30,845 bases of DNA from Pseudomonadota bacterium (GTDB lineage: Bacteria; SAR324; XYD2-FULL-50-16; JAHJRI01): NCBI GenBank assembly GCA_022360105.1, contig JAKSDL010000467.1:1-30845 (forward strand), read 5' to 3'. Within the stretch, counting starts at the first letter, position 1. Every line of letters begins with the position of its first letter. This document shows positions 17,412-26,376 of this stretch, piece by piece. The notes below the pieces were generated by a model. That model did no database searches. It was given only the letters and a program-made list of their open reading frames with translations, and had not been told where the DNA came from. The position numbers and the translations under genes are program-made.

Positions 17412-18278
17412 ATGAAGAGAACAAATTTATTTCGATTCGTCATCTTTATCAGCGGATTTTTGTTTTTGCTGAGCGGCTGTGCAAGCCTTGAACAGGCTCG
17501 ATCCTTATACGACCAGGGTAAGGAAAGAGAAGCGTTAAAAATGGCCGCCAAATACCTGGATGATGGCGATCCTGCAGTTCGGCTTGAAGCGGTTGAACTG
17601 GTAGGTGAGATAGGCGGTAAAGAAGCAGCAAAGTTACTGATGCCGGTTCTGGATGATGAAGACAGTGAGGTGCAAATTGCTGCCATAAACGCTATCGGCA
17701 AGATCAAATACGCAAAAGCAGCAAAGAAGCTCGTCGCCATGTCTATTTCAACCGATGATGACGTGTTTGAAGCAGTGGCAGGAGCCATCCGCGATATTGG
17801 AGATCCGGCCACGCAACTGCTGGTAAAACGTTACAACAAGGCTGGTAGCACCAAAGAAAAGAACGCATACAAGAGAGCGATGTTTGAGGTTGGACCCAGC
17901 GTTGCAGCTGCTATTGCCAAATCATTGAAGGGAAAGTCCTTCTTTGAGAACAGGGCAAATTTTGATCTGCTAATCGAATTTAAAAACCCAATGGTTGGCG
18001 AATGGTTGCTGGATGAGCTTGAAAATGAAGAAGTGGCCGATATGGTAGTTGAGGCTTTGGTCAAGCTTGGTAATAATGCCATCAATCCGACATTAAAGAG
18101 ACTGCGTTCTATCGCTAGAAAAGATGGGCATGTGGACTTAAAAGAGCGATTGATCAAAACACTGGGTGAATTAAAAGCCAGAAAAGCCGTATCAACCTTG
18201 GAAAGAATGACAAGGGACAAAAGCGAACGGGTCAGCAATGCTGCCGAATTCTCGTTACGAAAGATCAGAGGATTTTAG
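17412..18278 (+). CDS. HEAT-repeat lipoprotein
   Basis: 288 residues. A signal peptide with lipobox LLSGC gives lipidated Cys23. The mature part is a run of helical HEAT/PBS-lyase-like repeats: DPAVRLEAVELVGEIGGKEA (about 53-72), DSEVQIAAINAIGKIKYAKA (about 84-103), DDDVFEAVAGAIRDIG, and near the end KERLIKTLGELKARKAVSTL and SERVSNAAEFSLRKI. Such repeats usually form a protein-binding solenoid, here in the periplasm or on the membrane surface. AGAGG six bases before the ATG fixes the start. It lies 82 bases after the other lipoprotein gene and is probably functionally linked with it. Confidence 0.85.
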   Translation: MKRTNLFRFVIFISGFLFLLSGCASLEQARSLYDQGKEREALKMAAKYLDDGDPAVRLEAVELVGEIGGKEAAKLLMPVLDDEDSEVQIAAINAIGKIKYAKAAKKLVAMSISTDDDVFEAVAGAIRDIGDPATQLLVKRYNKAGSTKEKNAYKRAMFEVGPSVAAAIAKSLKGKSFFENRANFDLLIEFKNPMVGEWLLDELENEEVADMVVEALVKLGNNAINPTLKRLRSIARKDGHVDLKERLIKTLGELKARKAVSTLERMTRDKSERVSNAAEFSLRKIRGF

Positions 18279-18290
18279 ATTTCACATTCT

Positions 18291-18317
18291 CCCGGTTTTA
18301 ATTTCTCTGAAACCGGG
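18291..18317. terminator. Hairpin between convergent genes
   Basis: CCCGGTTT (18291-18298) and AAACCGGG (18310-18317) make a perfect 8-bp stem between the ends of the HEAT lipoprotein and adenosyltransferase genes. No U-tract on either side, so termination efficiency is uncertain. Confidence 0.55.
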
Positions 18318-18331
18318 ATATCCCTCCTGAA

Positions 18332-18859
18332 TCAGTACTCTATTCCTTGCCTGGCTTCGATTCCATTTATATAGTAGTGTCGAATTTCTTTCATTTCGGT
18401 TACCAGGTCCGCCTCTTCAATGAGCTTTGCATCCGCTTTTCTTCCGGTGATAACAACGTCTACGCCAGGATTCCGATTTCTAACAGCGGAGATCAATTCC
18501 TCAACCGAAAACAATGCAAAATAGGTTGCAATGTTGGCTTCATCGAGAACAACCAGTTGATACTCTCCCGACACCAAAATCTTCCTAATCTCTTCCAGAC
18601 CCGTTCTAGCCAGAGAAATATCCTCGGATTCAGGCAGGTTGTTGATAAAGCAATCCCTGCCGTATTGCTTTAGAACCATGTCGGGAAAATGTTTAGCAAT
18701 AGCATTTAGTTCTCCGTATTCCATCCCTTTCACGAATTGCCCAATAAACACTTTGGCACCGGCACCAACTGCTCGCAATGCCAGTCCTAAGGCAGCAGTT
18801 GTCTTTCCTTTACCATCGCCGGTGTAAACATGAAGCATTCCTTTGATAGATTCTGTCAT
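18332..18859 (-). CDS. cobO: Corrinoid (cob(I)alamin) adenosyltransferase, CobO/BtuR type
   Basis: Transfers the adenosyl group of ATP to cob(I)alamin or cobinamide, making adenosylcobalamin. The 175-residue P-loop protein has GDGKGKTT (14-21), LGLALRAVGAGAKVFIGQFVKG, YQLVVLDEAN (Walker B-like region), the VVITGRKA motif and the conserved end, here EARQGIEY. All are family signatures. The role may be de novo synthesis or salvage; no other cobalamin gene is in the window and I see no cobalamin riboswitch upstream. The start lacks a strong ribosome binding site. Confidence 0.94.
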   Translation of the reverse strand: MTESIKGMLHVYTGDGKGKTTAALGLALRAVGAGAKVFIGQFVKGMEYGELNAIAKHFPDMVLKQYGRDCFINNLPESEDISLARTGLEEIRKILVSGEYQLVVLDEANIATYFALFSVEELISAVRNRNPGVDVVITGRKADAKLIEEADLVTEMKEIRHYYINGIEARQGIEY

Positions 18860-19011
18860 GACTCGAATATTTCTTTATCTAATTGAAAAGATGTTGTATT
18901 TACATCTATCCCTGACGATCCTTCATTGCATGAGGACCGTTGAACGTGTAATCTAAGTCAAGATTTCTTGTTTTTTGACCATCTCGTCAATCAAATTTCC
19001 AGTCTAATTCG

Positions 19012-20421
19012 ATGAAAGTACCGGGCATCCTGGGGCATATTGCGATTAAAATTGACAAGGAAGGGGGAATTCCCATTCTTGTTGGTGGGGCAGTGCGCGA
19101 TTTTATTTTGGGATCGGAAAGCAAGGATTTTGATGTCGAGGTATTCAATATACATTACAACCAGTTAATAGCTGTATTAAAAAAATTTGGCAAAGTATCA
19201 GCCGTAGGCAAAGCATTTGGAGTTTTAAAGCTTTCAAACGCAGGTCATCAATTCGATTTTTCGCTTCCAAGGAATGACACGAAAACCGGGGAAGGACACC
19301 GGGGATTCAGAATAACCACCAATCCAAACATGTCATTTCGTACTGCAGCGTCCCGGAGGGATTTTACCATCAATTCCATAGGATTTAACCTGATCTCCGG
19401 TGAAATTTTAGACGAGTTTGGAGGTCAATCGGATCTAAAAGACAAGATTCTCCGCGTTGTTGATCCCGCTACATTTGTTGAAGATCCTTTAAGGGTGCTG
19501 CGAGGAATCCAATTCGCCGCCCGTTTTAATCTTGAGATACCTGAAGCCACCAAATCGATTCTCATCGATTTAATCGACACCTTGGATCAACTTCCGCGGG
19601 AGAGAATTTTCAAGGAAGTTAGAAAGCTTTTATTAAAAGCACAAAAGCCATCTTCGGGGTTGTTAATTGCTGATGAAATTGGTCTCAACAAAAAGCTCTT
19701 CCCGGAACTAAACGCTTTGCATAGTATTCCGCATGATCCGGACTGGTATCCTCAAAACGATGCCTGGTCCCATACCCTCAGCGTGATTGATGAAGCAGCG
19801 AGGTTGAGATGCGGGGATAAATTCAAAGACATGGCTTTGATGCTTTCCGCTTTATGTCATGAATTTACCAGTTTGAATCCGGTTGAATTTGTAGATGAAC
19901 AGTGGCGAAAGCAATATAGAACTGCTCAATGCCCGACAGTTACCAAGTGTTTCATGAATCGAATTACCAACGAATCCAGGTTAATCGAAATGGTGGATCG
20001 ATTGGTAACAGAGCATCGCTCTTTGGCTAAAACCCTGCGTTCAACCAATATCAAGAATGGCGATATTCGCAGATTATCCCTAAAAGTTGATATACCGCTA
20101 CTGGTAAAATTGGCCGAAGCGGATTATTACGGCCGATTTAAGGAGGAAGAAAGACCGGTCAGTTTTCCGGCTGGTGAATGGCTATTAAAAAGATTCCACG
20201 CTCTTAAGCTTGAGAGCGGGCAAAATTTGCAGCCTATTTTGTTGGGTCGGCATCTGATTTCCCTGGGGTTAAAACCCGGACCGTTTTTTGGGCAGATCTT
20301 AACCGATGCCTATGAGAAGCAACTGGATGATGAGTTCATGACCCTGGATGATGCCATCTCCTGGGCCCAAAACCAGATAGATCGGGTGTCCGGAGCAAAA
20401 CCAAAGCGCTTCGGGAATTAA
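19012..20421 (+). CDS. cca: CCA-adding tRNA nucleotidyltransferase / poly(A)-polymerase family, degenerate HD domain
   Basis: Adds or repairs the 3' CCA of tRNA. The class II nucleotidyltransferase head shows LVGGAVRDFILG (23-34), the metal-binding Asp39/Asp41 pair (KDFDVEVF), RRDFTINSIGFN (115-126) and the EDPLRVLRGIQFAARF motif (157-172). The C-terminal region aligns with the E. coli-type HD phosphohydrolase domain (WSHTL at 252-256). Where that family has LCHDLGK, this protein has LCHEFTS (281-287), so the HD doublet is His-Glu and the phosphohydrolase is probably inactive. The 469 residues are longer than E. coli Cca (about 410). Its stop overlaps the next gene's ATG by one base (TAATG). 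No clear ribosome binding site precedes the start. Confidence 0.9.
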   Translation: MKVPGILGHIAIKIDKEGGIPILVGGAVRDFILGSESKDFDVEVFNIHYNQLIAVLKKFGKVSAVGKAFGVLKLSNAGHQFDFSLPRNDTKTGEGHRGFRITTNPNMSFRTAASRRDFTINSIGFNLISGEILDEFGGQSDLKDKILRVVDPATFVEDPLRVLRGIQFAARFNLEIPEATKSILIDLIDTLDQLPRERIFKEVRKLLLKAQKPSSGLLIADEIGLNKKLFPELNALHSIPHDPDWYPQNDAWSHTLSVIDEAARLRCGDKFKDMALMLSALCHEFTSLNPVEFVDEQWRKQYRTAQCPTVTKCFMNRITNESRLIEMVDRLVTEHRSLAKTLRSTNIKNGDIRRLSLKVDIPLLVKLAEADYYGRFKEEERPVSFPAGEWLLKRFHALKLESGQNLQPILLGRHLISLGLKPGPFFGQILTDAYEKQLDDEFMTLDDAISWAQNQIDRVSGAKPKRFGN

Positions 20422-21173
20422 TGTCAGATCATCAGTTGCCAATCCTCTACCAGGATGATCATTACATCGCCATCAACAAACCGGCAGGTTTGCTTGTTCA
20501 TCCGACACTTATCGACAAACATGAAAAAGAGACGGCTGTTGGTTTGCTTCAGGAACAAACCGGGAAAAAACCCCTGGTAATCCACAGACTGGATAAACCT
20601 ACCTCCGGGATTCTTATTCTTGCATGGCATAAGGAAGCCGCCAGGAATGGGATGGAAGCCTTTGCCAGATCTGATGTGAAAAAAGTTTATTTGGCTGTTG
20701 TGAGAGGATTTACAGAAGATTCCGGCACCATCAAGACCAAGTTACCTCCGGTTGCAGATAAATTGCTGGATTCCAAACAGCCAGCGGGGAAAAAATCAAA
20801 ATCCGCAGTAACCGGATATCGCACCTTAGGCAAATACGAACTCCCTGTTTTCATCAGTCGCCACCCTCAATCACGCTACTCACTGGTCGAAGTTCATCCA
20901 ATAACAGGTAGGATGCATCAAATCAGGAGACATTTAAAACATATCCGTCATCCGATAATTGGTGATACAAAATACGGCGATCACAAGCACAATAAATACT
21001 TCAGGGAAAACCTGGCATGCAGGAGATTATTGCTGTCAGCTATGGAGTTGACTTTTTTTCATCCTTATACCCGGGAACACCTTAAAATCAAGGCAGCATT
21101 GGACGCAGTGTTTCTTTCCGTGATCGAACGATTTGGATGGAAAGACTCGCTCCCCACATCCTGGTTGAGCTGA
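20421..21173 (+). CDS. truC: RluA-family pseudouridine synthase, TruC-like
   Basis: Converts a uridine in tRNA (position 65 in the characterised TruC) to pseudouridine. The 250 residues carry the RluA-family motif I INKPAGLLVHP (18-28), catalytic HRLDKPTSGIL with Asp58, the KVYLAVVRG strand, and EVHPITGRMHQIRRHLKH, which is the RTHQIR-type motif as found in TruC. Translational coupling to the CCA-adding enzyme fits a tRNA-maturation pair. Site specificity is inferred from family resemblance; an rRNA target cannot be excluded. Confidence 0.88.
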   Translation: MSDHQLPILYQDDHYIAINKPAGLLVHPTLIDKHEKETAVGLLQEQTGKKPLVIHRLDKPTSGILILAWHKEAARNGMEAFARSDVKKVYLAVVRGFTEDSGTIKTKLPPVADKLLDSKQPAGKKSKSAVTGYRTLGKYELPVFISRHPQSRYSLVEVHPITGRMHQIRRHLKHIRHPIIGDTKYGDHKHNKYFRENLACRRLLLSAMELTFFHPYTREHLKIKAALDAVFLSVIERFGWKDSLPTSWLS

Positions 21174-21177
21174 ACCG

Positions 21178-22296
21178 TCAATTGTCGGCCATGACAGGTT
21201 TCGGATAGCTCCCCACCCCTTTGCTGAAAAAAATCAGGTAGAGTATGACAATATAGCCGACTACGGAAAGCAAAGCCATGGAAGGATAATAGTCACCCAG
21301 GGTCCCGGCAGTCACAATGGTAATCCAGTGAACCGTAATGATCGTCTTAGAGTGAAGTTGAATGGGAAAGTCATAAAACCGGCAAATTACTGTTAGTCCG
21401 CATAAATTCCATCCGTACAAGGAAAAGAAAGCATGAAGCCTCAGGACTCGAGCTTGCAAAGAATAATCAATGATATCTGGAATTTCAAGGATAATATAAG
21501 CAATACCGGTAATAGCCGAAGCTAATAAAAAAACCAGTCCGGAAATTAGAAAACTTTTTTGCTGCATGCGTTTGCTGAAGCGATAAAACAGAAAGAGTAT
21601 CATAATCACGGCAGCAAACAACATTAACGTAACCACGACTTGAGGGATCAGGACGTTAAATATGATAAAACAAAAAAAGATGATAACTCCAAGGTTGACT
21701 ACCCAAAACCCTATTTCCTTATAGTTTCTGACAGATTTGGTTTTCTGCTCGTTGATCATGGAAAATATAACAGACATCGTAATTAACGATACCGGAAAAG
21801 AGAATCCCAGGAAGAAAGTATCCAGGTTAAGCTTAGGAAAGTTTACAATTTGATAAAAGTTATTATTGATCGTTACCAGGGAAGACAATATCAATCCGAT
21901 TGAAAGACAAAGCAGGGAAGCCTGGTGAAATTTTCTGTAAATGGGTTCTTTGATTTGAAAAAAACCAATAGGAAAAACTGAGAATTCTTTGATTCGTATG
22001 CTTTCAACAATAATGGAAAGTACAAAAGCTATGACAATAGATGCCTTATAAACTTCCAGAAAAGCGGTCACCGCGAATGCAAGAGCCAGGGCCAGGAAAC
22101 TGCAGGTTTTAACGGTCAGCCGTTTCACTCCCTCCGTATAATACAAAATTATCGTTCCACCGCTGCAAAGATTAAACAGAAAGACATGCAAGCGCTCAAA
22201 GTTATGATGACTTCCTGGCAGGAACAGATGGAGGAATCCAAATAATAAAGCTAAAGGCATTAAAAATGCGAATATTAATCTAAGTTGAAAGCTCAT
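21178..22296 (-). CDS. Polytopic membrane protein of unknown function
   Basis: 372 residues, very hydrophobic, with about 10-12 predicted transmembrane helices (for example LRLIFAFLMPLALLFGFLHL at the N-terminus and ALLSVVGYIVILYLIFF near the end). A conserved-looking segment RVLRLHAFFSLYGWNLCGL (residues about 287-305) recalls the His-rich helix of some integral membrane families, but I cannot assign one. It begins 8 bases after the upstream SRPBCC-epimerase stop and is almost certainly in the same operon, so a shared role at the membrane is possible. It converges on the pseudouridine synthase gene. Confidence 0.8.
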   Translation of the reverse strand: MSFQLRLIFAFLMPLALLFGFLHLFLPGSHHNFERLHVFLFNLCSGGTIILYYTEGVKRLTVKTCSFLALALAFAVTAFLEVYKASIVIAFVLSIIVESIRIKEFSVFPIGFFQIKEPIYRKFHQASLLCLSIGLILSSLVTINNNFYQIVNFPKLNLDTFFLGFSFPVSLITMSVIFSMINEQKTKSVRNYKEIGFWVVNLGVIIFFCFIIFNVLIPQVVVTLMLFAAVIMILFLFYRFSKRMQQKSFLISGLVFLLASAITGIAYIILEIPDIIDYSLQARVLRLHAFFSLYGWNLCGLTVICRFYDFPIQLHSKTIITVHWITIVTAGTLGDYYPSMALLSVVGYIVILYLIFFSKGVGSYPKPVMADN

Positions 22297-22304
22297 TGCT
22301 TACC

Positions 22305-23687
22305 TTAATTTTCTTTTCCTAAAACATGATGAAGCAGTTCCGGCAGGGTACCGTGTCTGAAATCAAAGCCAGAATTCACCAGCTTTTCCGGCAGCACACG
22401 AACGCTTGACAATAATACTTCCTCACCTTTTTGTCCAAAAGCCAAACGGATAAACGATTCCGGAATATTAAACTTGAGTTTGCCTCCGGCAACCCTGGCC
22501 AGCTGCTCTGAGAGTGTGTCACTGGTAACGGGAGTGGGGGCGACAATATTCAAAGGTCCTTCAATGGATGAATCGAACATTGCATGATAGATAGCATCAA
22601 TAGTATCGTTTAGCCCGATCCAGCTCACATAATGCTTTCCGGATGCTATACCCGCCTTGATCCCAATTTTTGAGCCTAACAGAGATCTTTCCAGAGCTCC
22701 ACCCCTTGGATCAAAGACGACTCCAATTCTCAGCATTACCGTACGTATTCCCGATTGCTGGGCGACGGATGCGGTCTCTTCCCAGCCACGGCAAACCTCG
22801 GCGATAAAATTTTTCCCGTAGGTGTCGTTTTCACGTAATTCCCGATCTCCCCGGTCACCGTAATATCCAATAGCTGATGCACTTAAAAAAACTTTCGGAG
22901 GTTTTTTCATTTTGCTGATGGTTTCAGCTATTAACCGTGTTCCTTTTATGCGGCTGGATAATATTTTTTCTTTTTTGTTTTCGGACCAACGCCCATTTCC
23001 AATATTCTCTCCTGCCAGATGAATAATACTGTCAACACCTTCAATTCCCTCCGCATCAATTTGAAATAGATTCGGGTCCCAGAAAACCTCATCTTCATAC
23101 TGCGGTTGATAGCGAACCAATCTTAATACTTTATGCCCTGCTGTTGTTAGAAACGGAATCAATGCTGATCCGATCAAGCCGCTTGCACCTGAAATTAATA
23201 CAGTTTGTGGTTTGCGGTTTTCAAAACCAAGCTGTACTCGCAGATCATGCTTTAAGGTACGATGACGATAGGCGAATATTGCTGACAATTTATTGTCAAT
23301 GAGTTTGTAAGAAAAAGACTCCCGAAGAGGATGGGGAAACAGGCGATACTGAATAAGGTCACGCACAAAGCAGGCACTGCTGCCATCAGGTTCAAATTCA
23401 TGGGTATGTATCCACTCACTGAAAGGCCCGCGGAGTTGTCTGTCCCGGAAAATCCTGTTCTCCTCATAGTCAGTATGCCGGGCGTGCCATCGGTAAGGGA
23501 TTGGCCCTGCTTTCATACGGATAACAACCTCAGCATCCTTTTCTATGCCACCTGTTCTGTACAACACCTTGATCGGGTCCCAGGGAGGACTGTATCGCTC
23601 GATAGCCCCAATCCGGGCATGCCATTGAAAAACCTCTTCTATTGGTGCTTCAATCCTTGATGTTTTTTCAAATATTTCGTTTCTCAT
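22305..23687 (-). CDS. SRPBCC domain fused to TIGR01777/SDR39U1-type NAD(P)-dependent epimerase
   Basis: 460 residues from the ATG at 23687 (an upstream TTG is less likely). Residues about 1-150 form an SRPBCC (START-like) ligand-binding domain (SRIEAPIEEVFQWHARIGAIERY, PFSEWIHTHEFEPDG). From 165 on is an extended SDR: VLISGASGLIGSAL with the GxxGxxG nucleotide site (167-173), IIHLAGENIG, SASAIGYYGDRG and the TIGR01777 C-terminal VRVLPEKLVNSGFDFRHGTL motif. This two-domain arrangement is known in the family, but its substrate is not established. It is the first gene of a pair with a membrane protein. Confidence 0.9.
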   Translation of the reverse strand: MRNEIFEKTSRIEAPIEEVFQWHARIGAIERYSPPWDPIKVLYRTGGIEKDAEVVIRMKAGPIPYRWHARHTDYEENRIFRDRQLRGPFSEWIHTHEFEPDGSSACFVRDLIQYRLFPHPLRESFSYKLIDNKLSAIFAYRHRTLKHDLRVQLGFENRKPQTVLISGASGLIGSALIPFLTTAGHKVLRLVRYQPQYEDEVFWDPNLFQIDAEGIEGVDSIIHLAGENIGNGRWSENKKEKILSSRIKGTRLIAETISKMKKPPKVFLSASAIGYYGDRGDRELRENDTYGKNFIAEVCRGWEETASVAQQSGIRTVMLRIGVVFDPRGGALERSLLGSKIGIKAGIASGKHYVSWIGLNDTIDAIYHAMFDSSIEGPLNIVAPTPVTSDTLSEQLARVAGGKLKFNIPESFIRLAFGQKGEEVLLSSVRVLPEKLVNSGFDFRHGTLPELLHHVLGKEN

Positions 23688-23861
23688 TCGGAACAACCGT
23701 CACTGGTTTGCTTCTGTTCACCATAAAGAATCCAATAAAACAAGGACCATATAATTTTAATACTATAATGAAAGATCAGTCAGATAACAATACTAATTCA
23801 AATTAAACCAAGGTGTTGTCTCTGTTTTTGGATCTTTTACACTGAATAACCTTACTTTGGT

Positions 23862-23889
23862 TTGCAAACAATTATAGATTGCTTAAAAT
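23862..23889 (+). promoter_or_regulatory. Possible sigma-70-like promoter for the cupin gene
   Basis: TTGCAA (23862-23867), 16 bases, TAAAAT (23884-23889), 44 bases before the cupin ATG in the gap between divergent genes. The -10 matches five of six and the -35 four of six. The rest of the 236-base gap (23698-23933) shows nothing distinct. Confidence 0.35.
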
Positions 23890-23933
23890 AGGCGAAAAAG
23901 AAACCAGGGGAAACTTATCAAAGAGAGCTAAAC

Positions 23934-24455
23934 ATGACTAAACCAATCATTAACTTAAAAGCAGTTGAGTTGCACCCACCACCTCCGGCATTTCGTCCCT
24001 CCGGTGAAACAGCCGCAAAATACGAAGCAAAAATGGGAAGCATAAGTAGAATCCTGGGAGCAAGGCTGTTGGGATACAATATAACAGAATTACCTCCTGG
24101 CAAATCTGCTTATCCATTTCACAATCACCGGATCAATGAAGAAATGTTTTTGATTCTGGAAGGAACCGGAGAAATTCGAATAGGTAACGAGTCTTATCCG
24201 ATTGAAAAACACGACATCATAGCCTGTCCCCCCGGAGGCAGGGAATCAGCTCACCAAATCATCAATACCTCGCGGGAAACATCCCTGCAATTTCTCGCCG
24301 TGAGCACCAGGCATTCTCCGGAAATTGCAGAGTATCCGGATAGTGACAAATTTGGTGTGCTGGCTGATTTTCCCGATGAAGAGGATGCGAATCAAAGGAC
24401 CTTTCTCTATGTGAGCAAAAAACAAAATAGTTTGGATTACTGGGAAGGAGAATAA
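23934..24455 (+). CDS. Cupin-domain protein
   Basis: 173-residue single-domain cupin. Cupin motif 1 is PPGKSAYPFHNHRINEEMF... with metal ligands His63, His65 and Glu69/70, followed by GTGEIRIG. Motif 2 contains DIIACPPGGRESAHQI with His107. All metal ligands are present, so it probably binds a metal and may be an enzyme (isomerase or dioxygenase type) or a small-molecule sensor; the sequence alone does not say which. It is followed after 31 bases by an acetyltransferase gene on the same strand and may be co-transcribed with it. The ribosome binding site is weak. Confidence 0.88.
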   Translation: MTKPIINLKAVELHPPPPAFRPSGETAAKYEAKMGSISRILGARLLGYNITELPPGKSAYPFHNHRINEEMFLILEGTGEIRIGNESYPIEKHDIIACPPGGRESAHQIINTSRETSLQFLAVSTRHSPEIAEYPDSDKFGVLADFPDEEDANQRTFLYVSKKQNSLDYWEGE

Positions 24456-24486
24456 TATTCTGATTACACACAAAAATAAATAAATT

Positions 24487-25263
24487 ATGGAAAAAATAAA
24501 AATTGTGGATATCGATGAAGAAAATGTGCACGATTACGGGCTTTGTGGGTACAAAAGTCCAAAAAGACCTGGATTTCCGGAAAAAGCCGATTGGATGAAA
24601 CAACGGTTAAAAGATGATCTTGTTATAAAAACTCTTGTTACGGAAGACGACGGCTCTCAAGGTATGATCGAATACCTGCCGGGAGAAAAATGCTGGAGAC
24701 CCGTGCAAGCAGACAATTACCTATTTATACACTGCCTGTTCGTAGGATTTAAGAAGATTTATCAAAACCAGGGATTCGCTTCCAGATTGATTGAAGCCTG
24801 TTTACATGATGCCGAAAAACAACATAAATCCGGTGTTTGTGTGGTCACTCGCAAAGGTTCGTTTATGGTGGACAAACCAATTTTCATTAAACATCAGTTT
24901 GAGGTGGTCGACAAAACAGAGCCGGATTTTGAACTGCTTGTGCGGAAATTTGATCCCACAGCTCCCAATCCAACCTTTAAAGACAACCGTGCTTCAATTT
25001 CTCAAAAATTTAAAGAGGGTCTTACTATTATTCGATCTCATCAATGCCCGTATACCGTAAAAAATGTGAATGAGATCTGTGAAACAGCAAAGAAATCATT
25101 TGGCCTGACACCGGAGGTGATCACTATTGATAATTACAAGGATGCTCAAAACAACTACCCTTGTGCTGTGGGTAATTTCACTATTGTATACAACGGAGAG
25201 ATATTAACCGCACACCCGATCAGCAAAGGAAGATTTAATAACATCATGAAAAAACTGTCATGA
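24487..25263 (+). CDS. GNAT N-acetyltransferase with C-terminal YoaP domain
   Basis: 258 residues. The N-terminal GNAT fold has its acetyl-CoA motif around YQNQGFASRLIEACL (92-106; Q-x-x-G-x-A form) and strand HCLFVGF before it. The C-terminal part (about 178-258) resembles the YoaP/thioredoxin-like extension: IIRSHQCPYTVKNVNEICET, with a single Cys187 in a CPY motif instead of CxxC, then NYPCAVGNFTIVYNGEILTAHPI. The GNAT-YoaP architecture is known in Bacillus and others; its acceptor substrate is not known. No ribosome binding site is visible, so it may depend on translation of the cupin gene upstream. Confidence 0.85.
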   Translation: MEKIKIVDIDEENVHDYGLCGYKSPKRPGFPEKADWMKQRLKDDLVIKTLVTEDDGSQGMIEYLPGEKCWRPVQADNYLFIHCLFVGFKKIYQNQGFASRLIEACLHDAEKQHKSGVCVVTRKGSFMVDKPIFIKHQFEVVDKTEPDFELLVRKFDPTAPNPTFKDNRASISQKFKEGLTIIRSHQCPYTVKNVNEICETAKKSFGLTPEVITIDNYKDAQNNYPCAVGNFTIVYNGEILTAHPISKGRFNNIMKKLS

Positions 25264-25366
25264 TAGCCTGAACTTTTTTGATTCCTTATTCCGTGTTTCT
25301 ATTTTTTATCTGTAATGGCTGTATCCATGTTTACAAACAATTGTGAATTCGGATAGAAAAGCAGAG

Positions 25367-26341
25367 ATGCCGCCATTACACATTTTTTTATCAGTCTTGA
25401 AATTGACTTTGTTTGCGAGCAACCAATTGTTAAAGTCTATCCTGCTGCTGACTATCGGGATATTGTTAACTCCCGTTTCCGTTATTGCCACCCCTGCCAA
25501 TTCGACTCAGAACTATTTTAAAATCATGCTGACCCCTTCTTCGGTCAAACAAGGCGAATCTTTCACTATCTTTGTGGATTCTGTCCAGACGTTGAAAAGC
25601 TTGAAATTGAAAGGGTTGGACCAAGATTTACCTGTTTATCGCATTTGGCATGACGATCATGATCATCTTTTTCGAAGTTTCATCGGCGTTCCGGCAACCA
25701 AAAAGCCGGGTAGCTACAAAATAGTTGCCGAGGCAGTGGATATTAATGGCGAATCATTAAGAATATACCAGACCCTGCGCGTTCAAAAGGCAAATTTCAA
25801 AGTTCAGCACATCAATCTTCCAAAGAGAAAGGTACGTCTTTTAAATGTTGAACAGCTCAGGAAAGAAGGAAGGTTGTTGGGAAGCAGATTGAGACTTAAA
25901 AACAAACGGGTCTACTTTGCCAATCATTTTATCAGGCCCGCAGAAGGCCGGATCAGCTCGTTGTTCGGTGTCAGACGCAAATACAATGATGAAGCTTTCT
26001 CTTCGTATCATAAAGGCATTGATATAGCGAATGTTACAGGGACCCCGGTTAAGGCTTCAAACGGTGGCCGTGTTTCGCTGGCCGAAAGCATGAAATCCAA
26101 TGGGAAAATTGTACTCATAAATCATGGACACGGAATAACAACCATCTACAGCCATTTGAACATCATTAAGGTAAAAGAAGGACAATGGGTTAAACAGGGG
26201 CAGATTATTGGCTTGATTGGTTCCACAGGCATTTCCAGTGGACCGCATCTTCATTTTGGATTCAGTGTCAATAATGTCAGGGTGGACCCTGAGCAGTGGC
26301 TTTCCAAAACAGTAACTATATTCTACAACTCCCCTGACTGA
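25367..26341 (+). CDS. M23-family (LytM-like) peptidase, exported
   Basis: Probable peptidoglycan endopeptidase acting in the periplasm. From the ATG at 25367 the protein has 324 residues (a GTG eight codons earlier is possible). A hydrophobic export segment (SILLLTIGILLTPVSVIATPA) is followed by a beta-rich N-terminal domain (about 45-145, KIMLTPSSVKQGESFTIFVD). The M23 domain is complete: YHKGIDIAN with zinc ligands His215 and Asp219, YSHLN with His263, and GPHLHFG with His294/His296. With all catalytic residues present it should be active, unlike LytM-factor activators such as EnvC. The ribosome binding site is weak (AGAG). Confidence 0.9.
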   Translation: MPPLHIFLSVLKLTLFASNQLLKSILLLTIGILLTPVSVIATPANSTQNYFKIMLTPSSVKQGESFTIFVDSVQTLKSLKLKGLDQDLPVYRIWHDDHDHLFRSFIGVPATKKPGSYKIVAEAVDINGESLRIYQTLRVQKANFKVQHINLPKRKVRLLNVEQLRKEGRLLGSRLRLKNKRVYFANHFIRPAEGRISSLFGVRRKYNDEAFSSYHKGIDIANVTGTPVKASNGGRVSLAESMKSNGKIVLINHGHGITTIYSHLNIIKVKEGQWVKQGQIIGLIGSTGISSGPHLHFGFSVNNVRVDPEQWLSKTVTIFYNSPD

Positions 26342-26376
26342 CCTTCAATACCCATGTTAACCTTTCATTTCAATAT

